From the NCBI RefSeq assembly GCF_014639155.1, contig NZ_BMFT01000001.1, positions 2,976,001-3,040,000 on the forward strand: 64,000 bases of DNA, written 5' to 3'. A program made the translations under genes and the position numbers. Origin of the DNA: Paenibacillus segetis. GTDB taxonomy: Bacteria > Bacillota > Bacilli > Paenibacillales > Paenibacillaceae. The notes under the pieces were generated by a model. That model saw only the letters and a list, made by a program, of their open reading frames with translations, searched no databases and was not told the origin of the DNA. Shown piece after piece: positions 7,883-16,009 of the stretch; within the stretch, counting starts at the first letter, position 1; the number at the start of each line of letters is the position of its first letter.

Positions 7883-8824
7883 TTAAACTAATTTGATCCC
7901 TAAATAGGAATCCTCACTCATTATGGATAATCTCATACCATCCAAATATTGAAGTTGTCGTTCATTTAGATTCGTGCGATCTAAATGTTGCATATGATAA
8001 ACATATGAATACAAGTGCCTAAAATCAACGAAAAAATCGATATTTTTCAACGTCTCATTCACTGATTTCTCCATAGAATACCCATCGATGAAAGCATTAA
8101 AAAATGATAGGGCAAATTTACTTCGCTTGTCCATGTCATTAAAGGACTGGGAAGCATGATAAATCGCAATCGCTATATCATAGGCGAACCAATTATATTC
8201 ACTGTCGCCAAAATCAATAAATGCTAATTCGCCATTATCGTACAGAAAATTATGATGATGTAGATCACCATGAATGATACCATACGAATCCTTAGATTTA
8301 TGAATGAAATGGATACCTTTAAGGTAGTTCTCCCATTTTTCTGTGATCATAGGATCAAAATGATTCATATTCAATTGATACATCGGATGCTCATGCCATT
8401 CCGGTCGCCCATATTTACCAGTAGGATATAGCTCGGATAAGGAATGTATTTTCCCCATCCCTCTACCCCATTGATGAAACAATTTATCGTTCCATTCCTC
8501 ATCATCAATATATATATGCCTACCATTAACTTTTTCGTATGCTGCGAAAAACAGCTTGTCACTCAAACTATATGTATACGATTCATTCCTTATCAATATA
8601 GGAACTGCTACGTTGACCCCGTTTTCTTCAAGAAACAAAGTCCATTCAATTTCGGATAAAATTTGCTCTTCGCTATCTATCCCTCTATCAAATATCTTAA
8701 CAACTATGGATGGCGCAGCAGAAATTTCATAAACATGATCGAAATATCCGCCAAGCAAATGGATATCTTCTGATGAGTAATTTAACAACTCTAGAATTTG
8801 ATTAAGGATAGCTTCATTAATCAT
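7883..8824 (-). CDS. APH-family phosphotransferase
   Basis: 313 residues of the kinase-like APH fold with catalytic HGDLHHHNFL and metal-binding FIDFGDSEYNWFAYDIA, a layout closest to SrkA/CotS/homoserine kinase-like members. The N-terminal lobe (LLGGYFDHVYEI, IVVKIFD) is complete. Cotranscribed with the AAC(6')-like gene downstream. Substrate unknown. Confidence 0.8.
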   Translation of the reverse strand: MINEAILNQILELLNYSSEDIHLLGGYFDHVYEISAAPSIVVKIFDRGIDSEEQILSEIEWTLFLEENGVNVAVPILIRNESYTYSLSDKLFFAAYEKVNGRHIYIDDEEWNDKLFHQWGRGMGKIHSLSELYPTGKYGRPEWHEHPMYQLNMNHFDPMITEKWENYLKGIHFIHKSKDSYGIIHGDLHHHNFLYDNGELAFIDFGDSEYNWFAYDIAIAIYHASQSFNDMDKRSKFALSFFNAFIDGYSMEKSVNETLKNIDFFVDFRHLYSYVYHMQHLDRTNLNERQLQYLDGMRLSIMSEDSYLGIKLV

Positions 8825-8846
8825 AATATGCCTCCTTTCATCTTCC

Positions 8847-9497
8847 TTAATCCTCCAAGTTCCACTCGTTATAAAACTGTATTAGATACTCCTCCATAAA
8901 TTGATGTCTTCTTTCAGCCAGCTCTTTGGCGTATGTCGTATTCATCATATCCTTTAATTTTAATAGCTTCTCATAAAAATGATAGATAGCCGTTTTATTC
9001 GTAGACCTGTATTCCATTTGTGAGAAATGTGATAACTCTAGCTCTGGATTATGTATGATCGTTCCTTTTGATCCCGAATAGGCAAATGTCCTAGCAATTC
9101 CAATAGCCCCAAGCGCATCTAAACGATCGGCATCTTGAACGATTTGGCCTTCTATTGATTCCATTGGTGGATTCTGACCACCATTAAAAGACATCGTTGC
9201 AATAATAGTCATTACTTTATTTATTACATCCTTATCTGCAATGTGACCAGTTAGCCAATTTTCAACTTTATCTAATCCCGCTTGCTTTGAATCATTCAGT
9301 TTTTCATCCGCTACGTCATGTAAAAGAGCTGTTAATTCGCAAATAAACTCATCTGCTGATGTTTCTTTCTGTGCTATTTCTAAAGTCAGTTTTCTTACTC
9401 GATCAATATGCCACCAGTCATGACCCGTAGGGTCAAATTCTAATTCTTGCTTCACAAACTGCTCCGCAAGTTTTATATTATCAGCTTTGCTTCTCAT
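8847..9497 (-). CDS. HD-domain phosphohydrolase (YedJ-like)
   Basis: 216 residues. HDWWHIDRV supplies the first histidine of the HD fold, LLHDVADEK the HD pair, and DADRLDALGAIGIARTFAY the terminal metal-binding Asp region. This is the metal-dependent phosphohydrolase family often annotated as YedJ/uncharacterised HD hydrolase, probably acting on nucleotides or similar small phosphates. First gene of the left minus-strand operon. Confidence 0.85.
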   Translation of the reverse strand: MRSKADNIKLAEQFVKQELEFDPTGHDWWHIDRVRKLTLEIAQKETSADEFICELTALLHDVADEKLNDSKQAGLDKVENWLTGHIADKDVINKVMTIIATMSFNGGQNPPMESIEGQIVQDADRLDALGAIGIARTFAYSGSKGTIIHNPELELSHFSQMEYRSTNKTAIYHFYEKLLKLKDMMNTTYAKELAERRHQFMEEYLIQFYNEWNLED

Positions 9498-9654
9498 ATT
9501 GACCTCATTTCCAACCTGTAATTAGATATTGAGAACCCCATGTATTTGTTAGATTCTTCTCTAATGTACCGTTACTTTCGATCTTCTTCAACCTTTAGAT
9601 TTGTGGGATGGACCTAACATCCAACAAAGTTAGATGTATATCAAATAAAATTAA

Positions 9655-9683
9655 TTGACACCAGTCTAATCATATGTTTTATT
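9655..9683 (+). promoter_or_regulatory. candidate promoter of MFS gene
   Basis: A perfect TTGACA (9655-9660) lies 17 bases before TTTATT (9678-9683), upstream of the MFS start at 9708 with AGGAGG at 9691. The -10 is weak, as expected for a regulated promoter. Confidence 0.5.
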
Positions 9684-9706
9684 TACATCTAGGAGGATGA
9701 TTAGAT
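9664..9706 (+). promoter_or_regulatory. inverted repeat over promoter and ribosome binding site
   Basis: TCTAATCAT at 9665-9673 is repeated inverted as ATGATTAGA at 9697-9705, directly before the ATG at 9708, with AGGAGG in between. It may be an operator for the ArsR-like protein encoded downstream or an RNA hairpin that presents or hides the ribosome binding site. Several ACATC/GATGT half-sites lie just upstream (9618-9690). Confidence 0.4.
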
Positions 9707-9707
9707 T

Positions 9708-10967
9708 ATGATCGAACAAAGAATGGAAAGAAGTATTACTTATAAAGACCTATTAACTCAGAGACAATATCTGAAACTGATTGCAGCCAATGTAATCAAT
9801 CGCTTTGGAGACTCGGTCGACACGATCGCTTTCTCGCTAATGGTGTATACACTCACCGGATCTGCTACATGGGTTGCCTTAATATTTGGATGTAACGCTC
9901 TACCAACGATTCTTTTTCAACCTTTTGCAGGTGCCATTGTTGAAGGATTAAATAAGAAATATACCATGGTCATCAGTGACATAGGACGAGGTTTTGTCGT
10001 GGGCATAACGGCTATACTCCTCATTTCCGGCTTACTTAATCCATGGATTCTATTAGCGCTTACTTTTATGAATTCCACACTGGAGTCTCTACGAATTCCT
10101 GCCGGTATTGCAATTGTACCTAAAATACTCGACAAATCTTTATATACGCACGGTTTATCACTTAATTCCACAATGCAGCAAACGGTGGGGATTCTCGGAT
10201 TAGCTGTAGCTGCTGCGATAATCGGAGTTTTCGGCATAGGAACTGCTATTCTGATCGATGCGATTACATTCATTGCTTCAGCTATTATCATCTTATTTAT
10301 TCAAACTTCCGAAGACAAGCAAGAGCGGATTAAGCTTGATTTGAAAGGCTATTTACATACGCTATCTGAAGGATTTTTTTACTTAAAACAGGCTAAAGTG
10401 GTATTTGCTATATGTATTCTCGGGGGATTCATGAGTATCTTCTTCATTCCTATTAATGCCATGATGGCTCCTTATACCACCGATACGCTAGGTCTTAGTT
10501 CAATAGGCATGTCCGTTGCAGGTATATGTTCGACAATAGGTATGGGAACTGGGGCTTTCTTATTCCCTACACTCAGAAAACGATTTACAGCACGCAACAT
10601 CTTCATTCTTGGAGGGATGATGATCGGCGTATGTTACCTGATCTGGGTAGGGATAAGCTTCTATGCTGATCATATCTCGCTCATTTACATTTTGCTGGCC
10701 ATGACCATGTTTGTTTTCGGTTTCTTTGCTTCATTTATTCAATCTGTTGTTGGTGTTTCCTTCATGGAGCATATTGAAGAGAAATATATGTCCCGAGTTG
10801 GTGCTATCTTTAATGCGATCGCAACCTCAACTACACCACTTGGATCATTAATCGTTGCTGGTGCTATGCTGTTCTTATCTGTTAACCAACTCTTCATCGT
10901 GACAGGGATTTGTACAATTGTACTGTTTACTGGTATGCTGCCTATAAAAGTGTTAAAACAGTTGTAA
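9708..10967 (+). CDS. MFS transporter
   Basis: 419 residues with about 12 hydrophobic segments, starting ANVINRFGDSVDTIAFSLMVY, the typical first helix of the drug/macrolide-type exporters of the major facilitator superfamily (MefA/DHA3-like layout). Acts in the membrane, probably as a proton-driven efflux pump; substrate unknown. The stop overlaps the ribosome binding site of the ArsR-like gene, so the two form one operon, the usual exporter-plus-own-regulator arrangement. Confidence 0.85.
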   Translation: MIEQRMERSITYKDLLTQRQYLKLIAANVINRFGDSVDTIAFSLMVYTLTGSATWVALIFGCNALPTILFQPFAGAIVEGLNKKYTMVISDIGRGFVVGITAILLISGLLNPWILLALTFMNSTLESLRIPAGIAIVPKILDKSLYTHGLSLNSTMQQTVGILGLAVAAAIIGVFGIGTAILIDAITFIASAIIILFIQTSEDKQERIKLDLKGYLHTLSEGFFYLKQAKVVFAICILGGFMSIFFIPINAMMAPYTTDTLGLSSIGMSVAGICSTIGMGTGAFLFPTLRKRFTARNIFILGGMMIGVCYLIWVGISFYADHISLIYILLAMTMFVFGFFASFIQSVVGVSFMEHIEEKYMSRVGAIFNAIATSTTPLGSLIVAGAMLFLSVNQLFIVTGICTIVLFTGMLPIKVLKQL

Positions 10968-10981
10968 AGGAGCTGTCCATC

Positions 10982-12082
10982 ATTAACATTACCGTGCTTA
11001 AGGAGCCCAATTTATGGTTTGAATGTATAGAGCTCCTCTATCGTTTCGTTAATCAAAATGACCATCGGAATCTCAAAGAAAACCTAAACCACAAGTACAA
11101 TCTGAATTCAGAAATATTAGAGGCGTCTTTTGCGGGGATTATTGAACTTGGAGAATATATCTTTAGTCATCTTCAAACGCCTAAAGATCGATTAACCTTC
11201 TTTTTTGCTGAACAAGGACAACAGCAGTGGTGCAATGCGCATGTCCTCCTTACGAATTTATTTCATCAAGACATGACTTTTTCAACATCTCGGCTGAGAC
11301 AGCAATTTGCTAATCTCTCACAGGAAGAACGATTAACTCAATTTACAGATAATCTATTAAATACTTTGACAGATCGATCAGTCAGCTCATTATCAGCTCC
11401 AATTAAGAGTGAATCCGATTTGATTCAGGTTATTGATACATTGGAGCTGGAATCACAGAAGAAATGGCAGCTCCTTCTGCTGTACCAGAACTATCGACCT
11501 CGTGTAGATGAGCTCCTTACGATCTTAGATCAAGCCGTGGAACTATTCCAGCAAAAGCAATCATTGATCCAACCACTACTCGATAAATTTTATGATACGT
11601 ACAACGAAGAGCTTCGGCAGGATCCTATAAACTATTTGTACGAACATTTTCGGATCCGCCTATCTGACAGTAAGAATATCGTATTTACACCTTATCTATT
11701 TGGCTGTAATTCCGTATCTTATATTGGTTCTCACGAATTGCCAGTTGCCGAAAAAGTATATATTGGAGTCTTATTTGAAACCATTGGTTTGATTGTAGAT
11801 CAGTTCATCAGCGATGAGAAAATATGTAAGAATCTTAAAATCATAAGTGACAACAGTAAATATGAAATACTTAAGTCTATCCGTAACAAGCCTGCATACG
11901 GTCAAGAGCTTGCTGAGCAATTGAATCTCTCTACAGCTACGATATCACATCATATGAGCGCGTTACTTACCAGTGGATTTGTTCAAATTGATAAACAAAC
12001 AAAGCGGATCTATTACCAAATGGATAAAGACAGAGTCCTCAGTTTCATCGAACAGCTCAAAGCCAGCCTCATGAATGATTGA
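10982..12082 (+). CDS. ArsR-like HTH regulator with long N-terminal domain
   Basis: About 366 residues. The last 80 form a winged helix of the ArsR/HTH_5 type (KYEILKSIRNKPAYGQELAE, TATISHHMSALLTSGFV, QTKRIYYQMD). The first 270 residues are helical and unlike classical ArsR sensors. AAAGGAG (10966-10972) precedes no ATG or TTG in frame: the best-spaced candidates are ATC 10979 and ATT 10982, with GTG 10994 too far away. I place the start at ATT 10982 provisionally. It probably controls the MFS gene. Confidence 0.75.
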   Translation: MNITVLKEPNLWFECIELLYRFVNQNDHRNLKENLNHKYNLNSEILEASFAGIIELGEYIFSHLQTPKDRLTFFFAEQGQQQWCNAHVLLTNLFHQDMTFSTSRLRQQFANLSQEERLTQFTDNLLNTLTDRSVSSLSAPIKSESDLIQVIDTLELESQKKWQLLLLYQNYRPRVDELLTILDQAVELFQQKQSLIQPLLDKFYDTYNEELRQDPINYLYEHFRIRLSDSKNIVFTPYLFGCNSVSYIGSHELPVAEKVYIGVLFETIGLIVDQFISDEKICKNLKIISDNSKYEILKSIRNKPAYGQELAEQLNLSTATISHHMSALLTSGFVQIDKQTKRIYYQMDKDRVLSFIEQLKASLMND

Positions 12083-12105
12083 TGATTTAATCGAACCCAT
12101 AAAAT

Positions 12106-12147
12106 ATGCCGCAGTGTTGTTGTCCAAAAGGATGACTACTGCGGCAT
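12106..12147 (+). terminator. hairpin between convergent genes
   Basis: ATGCCGCAGT pairs perfectly with ACTGCGGCAT around a loop of about 22 bases, followed by TACATGTTTTTC. It ends the plus-strand MFS/ArsR operon before the convergent mgtC-like gene. Confidence 0.7.
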
Positions 12148-12206
12148 TACATGTTTTTCATCAACCAGCACTTAAATCTCTTCCTTCTCCTTTTCCTTCT
12201 CTTCTC

Positions 12207-12863
12207 TCAATCCAACGCAACTCTCTTCACAAAAGGCTCATCTTGAATTAATGTTACCAAGTTAGTAACGGATGTCGTTCCTCGGAAAATGATCATCAGT
12301 TCCAGGGTAATCTCCATCTCATGACTTTCCGATGTAAAACTGGATACTTCTATATGGCCCTGTCTTAGTCGCTCCATAACTTTATCAATAACACCTTCTT
12401 CATTAACCAACACGAGCAGGAGCTTATCTGATCTCGGGGATTTGTTCCAAATCAAATGACTATGCAAAATAATCTGTCCAAGAAACAGGATCAGGGTGAC
12501 ACCAATTCCAATTACGTACATTCCGGCACCAATAGACATCCCTAAACCTGCTGTCGCCCATACCCCAGCAGCTGTTGTGAGTCCTTTGACCGTATGCTTC
12601 TGCATGAAGATCATTCCTGCTCCCAGGAAGCTGACACCGCTAACCACCCCTGCTGCAATTCTTGAAGGGTCCAACGATAAATTATCCCAACCGATTTGAT
12701 CCTGAAAACCATACTTAGAAATTATAATCATTAATGCGGCACCCACTGCCACAACAAAATGCGTCCGAATTCCCGCTTCCTTCCTCCGATTTTTGCGCTC
12801 ATATCCAATAACTACACCACAAATTCCAGCGAGAATAACCCGTAATAATAGCTCAAATTCCAT
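12207..12863 (-). CDS. MgtC/SapB family membrane protein
   Basis: 218 residues. The N-terminal membrane domain has the conserved signature GYERKNRRKEAGIRTH, then VSGVSFLGAGMIF and GLTTAAGVWATAGLG, about four helices, ending with an ACT-like cytosolic domain (residues 145-218). MgtC proteins help bacteria under magnesium limitation or acid stress, in part by affecting the F1Fo ATPase. Monocistronic here. Confidence 0.9.
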   Translation of the reverse strand: MEFELLLRVILAGICGVVIGYERKNRRKEAGIRTHFVVAVGAALMIIISKYGFQDQIGWDNLSLDPSRIAAGVVSGVSFLGAGMIFMQKHTVKGLTTAAGVWATAGLGMSIGAGMYVIGIGVTLILFLGQIILHSHLIWNKSPRSDKLLLVLVNEEGVIDKVMERLRQGHIEVSSFTSESHEMEITLELMIIFRGTTSVTNLVTLIQDEPFVKRVALD

Positions 12864-12949
12864 TTCGTCACCTTCCTATGTTTGATCACCATGAATTTGA
12901 ATTACAATTATTGTATCACAGTGTGCTACAACATATTTTCAGTATAAAA

Positions 12950-13017
12950 AAGAACAGCACCTTTCCGTATTAGAGAAGCAATTCTTAGACTCCCTAACAG
13001 AAAAATGCGCTGTTCTT
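12950..13017 (-). terminator. long-stem terminator after CPBP gene
   Basis: On the minus strand AAGAACAGC pairs with GCTGTTCTT followed by TTTTT. The interval holds a second small stem (TTAGGGAG with TTCTCTAA). It starts 15 bases after the stop at 13032. Confidence 0.75.
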
Positions 13018-13031
13018 GCGCTATATGGTAT

Positions 13032-13823
13032 CTAGGCATTCAACTCTTTTATCCTAAGTTTGATTTCATCATCCAATGGTGGTTTTAAGATACCAAGAAT
13101 CAAAATAATCCAAAGCGGCGAATTTCCTATCGCATGTACAGCAAAAGACGCCCATGTTGACCCCGTATGCTGCGCAATCCAAGGTGCGATTAACATTCCA
13201 GGAATCATACCGATGAAATGCCATTTTAAACAAGCATGTACTATCCATGCCCAGAACAAACCATTTATTATCCAGGCGTAAATTCCAAATGAATCGATCT
13301 GTAAGGGTAAAATGTAACCTCGCCACATGAGCTCCTCACTAAACATGGCTATTATATGTAATGGAATAAATAAGGCTAATAAGCTCCAGTTTCCACTTAG
13401 AGGTACGCCAAAAAAATGACTTGGTGGGATTGAAAATTTCTTTAGCGGATTAAACGGTGCAGGCAAGTAACTTGGTGGAGCGAAAAAACGCATTTTAGCA
13501 AAATATCTACCTACTGGCTCTAGGAGCTGATCCGCAATAATGGTGAATACAACCGACCCGATAACCCACAACCAATCGGTACTATGAAAGGGTACCAGGC
13601 GGAATCGTTCATTGAAATCAGCAATTACCAAGTTTCCCCCATTCAACCAATACAGCAAGATGGATAAAGGTAATAAGAGAAGAACTGGCATCCACAAAAA
13701 GAACCAAAAAGAAATAATCAAGGGTATTCCTTTATTTATTAATTTTGGTGTCCAATAGTGAAATCCACAAAACAGCAAAAGTCCTGGAACTCCAAATAAC
13801 AAAAGTTGCTCCCATATGGGCAT
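13032..13823 (-). CDS. CPBP intramembrane protease (CAAX/Abi family)
   Basis: 263 residues, about seven hydrophobic segments. FSEELMWRGY carries the EExxxR motif and the later segment with WAWIVHA supplies the FxxxH-like motif of the glutamic CPBP proteases. In Bacillota these enzymes are linked to bacteriocin immunity, envelope stress or protein maturation; the target is unknown. Confidence 0.85.
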   Translation of the reverse strand: MPIWEQLLLFGVPGLLLFCGFHYWTPKLINKGIPLIISFWFFLWMPVLLLLPLSILLYWLNGGNLVIADFNERFRLVPFHSTDWLWVIGSVVFTIIADQLLEPVGRYFAKMRFFAPPSYLPAPFNPLKKFSIPPSHFFGVPLSGNWSLLALFIPLHIIAMFSEELMWRGYILPLQIDSFGIYAWIINGLFWAWIVHACLKWHFIGMIPGMLIAPWIAQHTGSTWASFAVHAIGNSPLWIILILGILKPPLDDEIKLRIKELNA

Positions 13824-13851
13824 CGGGTTCTCTCCCTAAATCAAGCTCTGA

Positions 13852-14373
13852 TTAATATAACTCTTTGATTAAGTAAACGAGTAATTCATCATCAACCATC
13901 ACCGTGTGACCAGGTTCGACTAGTTTATTGTCATAAGATATTCCCTTACCATCCATCACATATCCACGCTTACCATACATGATTTGCGCATTCCCGTAAT
14001 CTTTGTAAAGTCCCACTCCCAGACCTATGTACCTAGATGTTCTTGAAGCTATCGCTTCTAATTCATCAAATAATCTACTTGCGATCTTATTTCTTCTAAA
14101 CTCCGGAAATACATTCAAATCATTAATTTCCGGAATATTGTCACTTATAAAAAACGGATATTTCGAATGGTATAACAAATGACAACATCCTGCTAATTCA
14201 TCGTTGTAAAAAGCCATCAAAGTTACTCTTTTGCCATCGCGATTCTCTTCGAGACAATCCATGTAATAATTTCCTTGCTTATACCATCCAAAATGTTGAG
14301 AAAATTGTTGATCTAATAATATAGCTTCATCTATACTAGATAGTTGTTTTATAGTTATTTGGCTTTCTATCAT
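13852..14373 (-). CDS. GNAT N-acetyltransferase
   Basis: 173 residues. LNVFPEFRRNKIASRLFDEL is the acetyl-CoA binding strand and R/QxxGxA-type loop, followed by GVGLYKDYGNAQIMYGKRGY, the usual alpha4/beta6 region. Complete single-domain protein; acceptor unknown. Confidence 0.85.
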   Translation of the reverse strand: MIESQITIKQLSSIDEAILLDQQFSQHFGWYKQGNYYMDCLEENRDGKRVTLMAFYNDELAGCCHLLYHSKYPFFISDNIPEINDLNVFPEFRRNKIASRLFDELEAIASRTSRYIGLGVGLYKDYGNAQIMYGKRGYVMDGKGISYDNKLVEPGHTVMVDDELLVYLIKELY

Positions 14374-14429
14374 GTTCTCACCTCTAACATCAATAATTAG
14401 GGTTGGCTCAAGCTACCAACTCTTTCCCC

Positions 14430-14888
14430 TTAGATTTCTAATCGTAATCTAATCATATCTCTGCACTGTATCCCGTTCTCAAATATTTCCTCATCATAAT
14501 GTCGGACAAAGAAATCCTGATCAACTCCGACAATACGAAATCCACATTTCTGGTACAAAGCTAATTGCAGAATACTTGAATTTCCTGTTCCAATCTCAAT
14601 CGTATTTACTTGCTCTTCTTTGGCTTTCTCAATTGCACTCCGAACCAGTCTTTTTCCAATACCTCTATTTTGAAAGTCTTCTTTAACTGCTACATTTACA
14701 ATTTCAATTGTCTCAGGGCGTGTCCTCAACAACACGAAGATACCAACAATTTCTTCTAGTAGCGAAGCAATATAGCAACTACCTCTATGCAGGTAATCAT
14801 CAACAATCTCTTTCGATGGATCAGCAAGCAGCAGCAAGTCATACGGAACGATCTCATCTTCAGTTAATTTCTTTATGATCAAATCCAT
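14430..14888 (-). CDS. GNAT N-acetyltransferase
   Basis: 152 residues; NVAVKEDFQNRGIGKRLVR is a textbook acetyl-CoA binding motif (QxxGxG), followed by ALYQKCGFRIVGVD. The compact layout resembles the AAC(6')-like/YvbK group, but the substrate cannot be assigned. Twelve bases separate it from the ASCH gene upstream, so they are likely cotranscribed. Confidence 0.85.
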   Translation of the reverse strand: MDLIIKKLTEDEIVPYDLLLLADPSKEIVDDYLHRGSCYIASLLEEIVGIFVLLRTRPETIEIVNVAVKEDFQNRGIGKRLVRSAIEKAKEEQVNTIEIGTGNSSILQLALYQKCGFRIVGVDQDFFVRHYDEEIFENGIQCRDMIRLRLEI

Positions 14889-14899
14889 GTGAATTCTCC

Positions 14900-15247
14900 T
14901 TAAGACTCAATTAATCTTATTCTGATGGCAAGCGTCTCCCACTCAGATTCTTGTTCAGGCGTATATATTTCATAAGTTCCATGAATCATTTCTTCCATTG
15001 ACCATCCCTCGCAGCCAAAGTCCCTGAACGGTATTGTTCTATACATCTCTTCAAAAGTCTTGAATATCATTAGTTGTTCTACGCAAACTTCGATTCGCTC
15101 TTGTTTATCCGGCAGCTTCTCAAACTCAATGTGATCTCCAACTTGGATTAATCTTCGCTTTTCGTCATGTAGTCTAATCTCTACTGTTTTACTGCCCGAT
15201 TTAATTGCTGCAAAAGGTTCGTTAAATAATGACATGGTATGCTTCAT
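14900..15247 (-). CDS. ASCH domain protein
   Basis: 115 residues. FAAIKSGSKTVEIRLHDEKR and GDHIEFEKLP fit the ASCH fold, an RNA-binding or small-molecule hydrolase domain related to PUA; in E. coli YqfB it deacetylates N4-acetylcytidine. Conserved Lys (GSKTVE) and Glu are present. Exact activity unknown. Confidence 0.8.
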   Translation of the reverse strand: MKHTMSLFNEPFAAIKSGSKTVEIRLHDEKRRLIQVGDHIEFEKLPDKQERIEVCVEQLMIFKTFEEMYRTIPFRDFGCEGWSMEEMIHGTYEIYTPEQESEWETLAIRIRLIES

Positions 15248-15283
15248 CTATATGACTCCTTAGTAATTTGTAGTTTGATCTAG

Positions 15284-15330
15284 GACAGGGCCCTATGATT
15301 GTCTTGCTTATTCCATGATTATACATCCGT
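15284..15330 (-). repeat. degenerate copy of the hairpin repeat family
   Basis: ATTGTCTTGC followed by ATTCCATGATTATACATCC matches the outer part of the repeats at 45354 and 26609. The hairpin arm is reduced to the palindrome AGGGCCCT. It lies where the minus-strand genes meet the plus-strand two-component operon, outside the main array. Confidence 0.45.
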
Positions 15331-15492
15331 TAGCCTTAAGGTGTAAGCCCTGTATCACGAACATACCTATTTGGATTGACGTCCTTCTCCACCTAAAAGA
15401 TGATTCTCCCTCTAGATTTTTCAACCTCTGGGTGGACTCCCTCTGTTCGAATTCTTTATATACTTTAGTCAATAAGAAAACGAAGAGGGGTA

Positions 15493-15978
15493 ATGAAAAT
15501 GTTGTATAACTATCTAATGATTATGGTCATTTCGGTTTTACTGTTAGCTCGTGAGAGAGTAGTTCGTCCTCACACCCTATGGATCCTGCCGGCATTGTTA
15601 ACTTGTGCAATCGGTTCGGTAATCACCAGTACCTTTACACTAACTATACAAAACATTACTACCTTATTAATTTGTGGTATTGCTGGCATTGCCGTAGGGA
15701 TATGGAGAGGTAATCTCGAACGGGTGCGAATTCATCCTACTAGCGGTAAGATTACTGTTCAAACTCCATTGATTGGAATCCTCCTATTCTTAAGCCTTTT
15801 TGCCATTCGAGCTGTAATTGGCTATTGGGGACAATCCCACAATCTGGTATCATTAGGAAATGACATGTTATTGATTCCACTCGTTAGTGCCTGTGTACGT
15901 CGCTACTATGTTTATATGAAATTCAAACAATTTAAGGTAGCACCTACATTCAAATTAGAATCTAAACCTACTTTTTAG
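15493..15978 (+). CDS. CcdC-like membrane protein
   Basis: 161 residues with four or five hydrophobic segments and the RERVVRPHTLWILP and RRYYVYMKF elements of the CcdC/DUF1453 family. The family name comes from a cytochrome c biogenesis locus, but many members sit with two-component systems of the LiaRS/YdfHI kind, as here. GAGGGG lies 8 bases before ATG 15493. First gene of the sensor operon (kinase starts 31 bases later). Confidence 0.75.
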   Translation: MKMLYNYLMIMVISVLLLARERVVRPHTLWILPALLTCAIGSVITSTFTLTIQNITTLLICGIAGIAVGIWRGNLERVRIHPTSGKITVQTPLIGILLFLSLFAIRAVIGYWGQSHNLVSLGNDMLLIPLVSACVRRYYVYMKFKQFKVAPTFKLESKPTF

Positions 15979-16009
15979 GTAGAAAGCGTGAACTGTGAGA
16001 TGAGAGCAT

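Noticed and set aside
9917-10291. Minus-strand ORF within the MFS gene
   Set aside because: Antisense shadow of a membrane protein gene; no ribosome binding site or domain.
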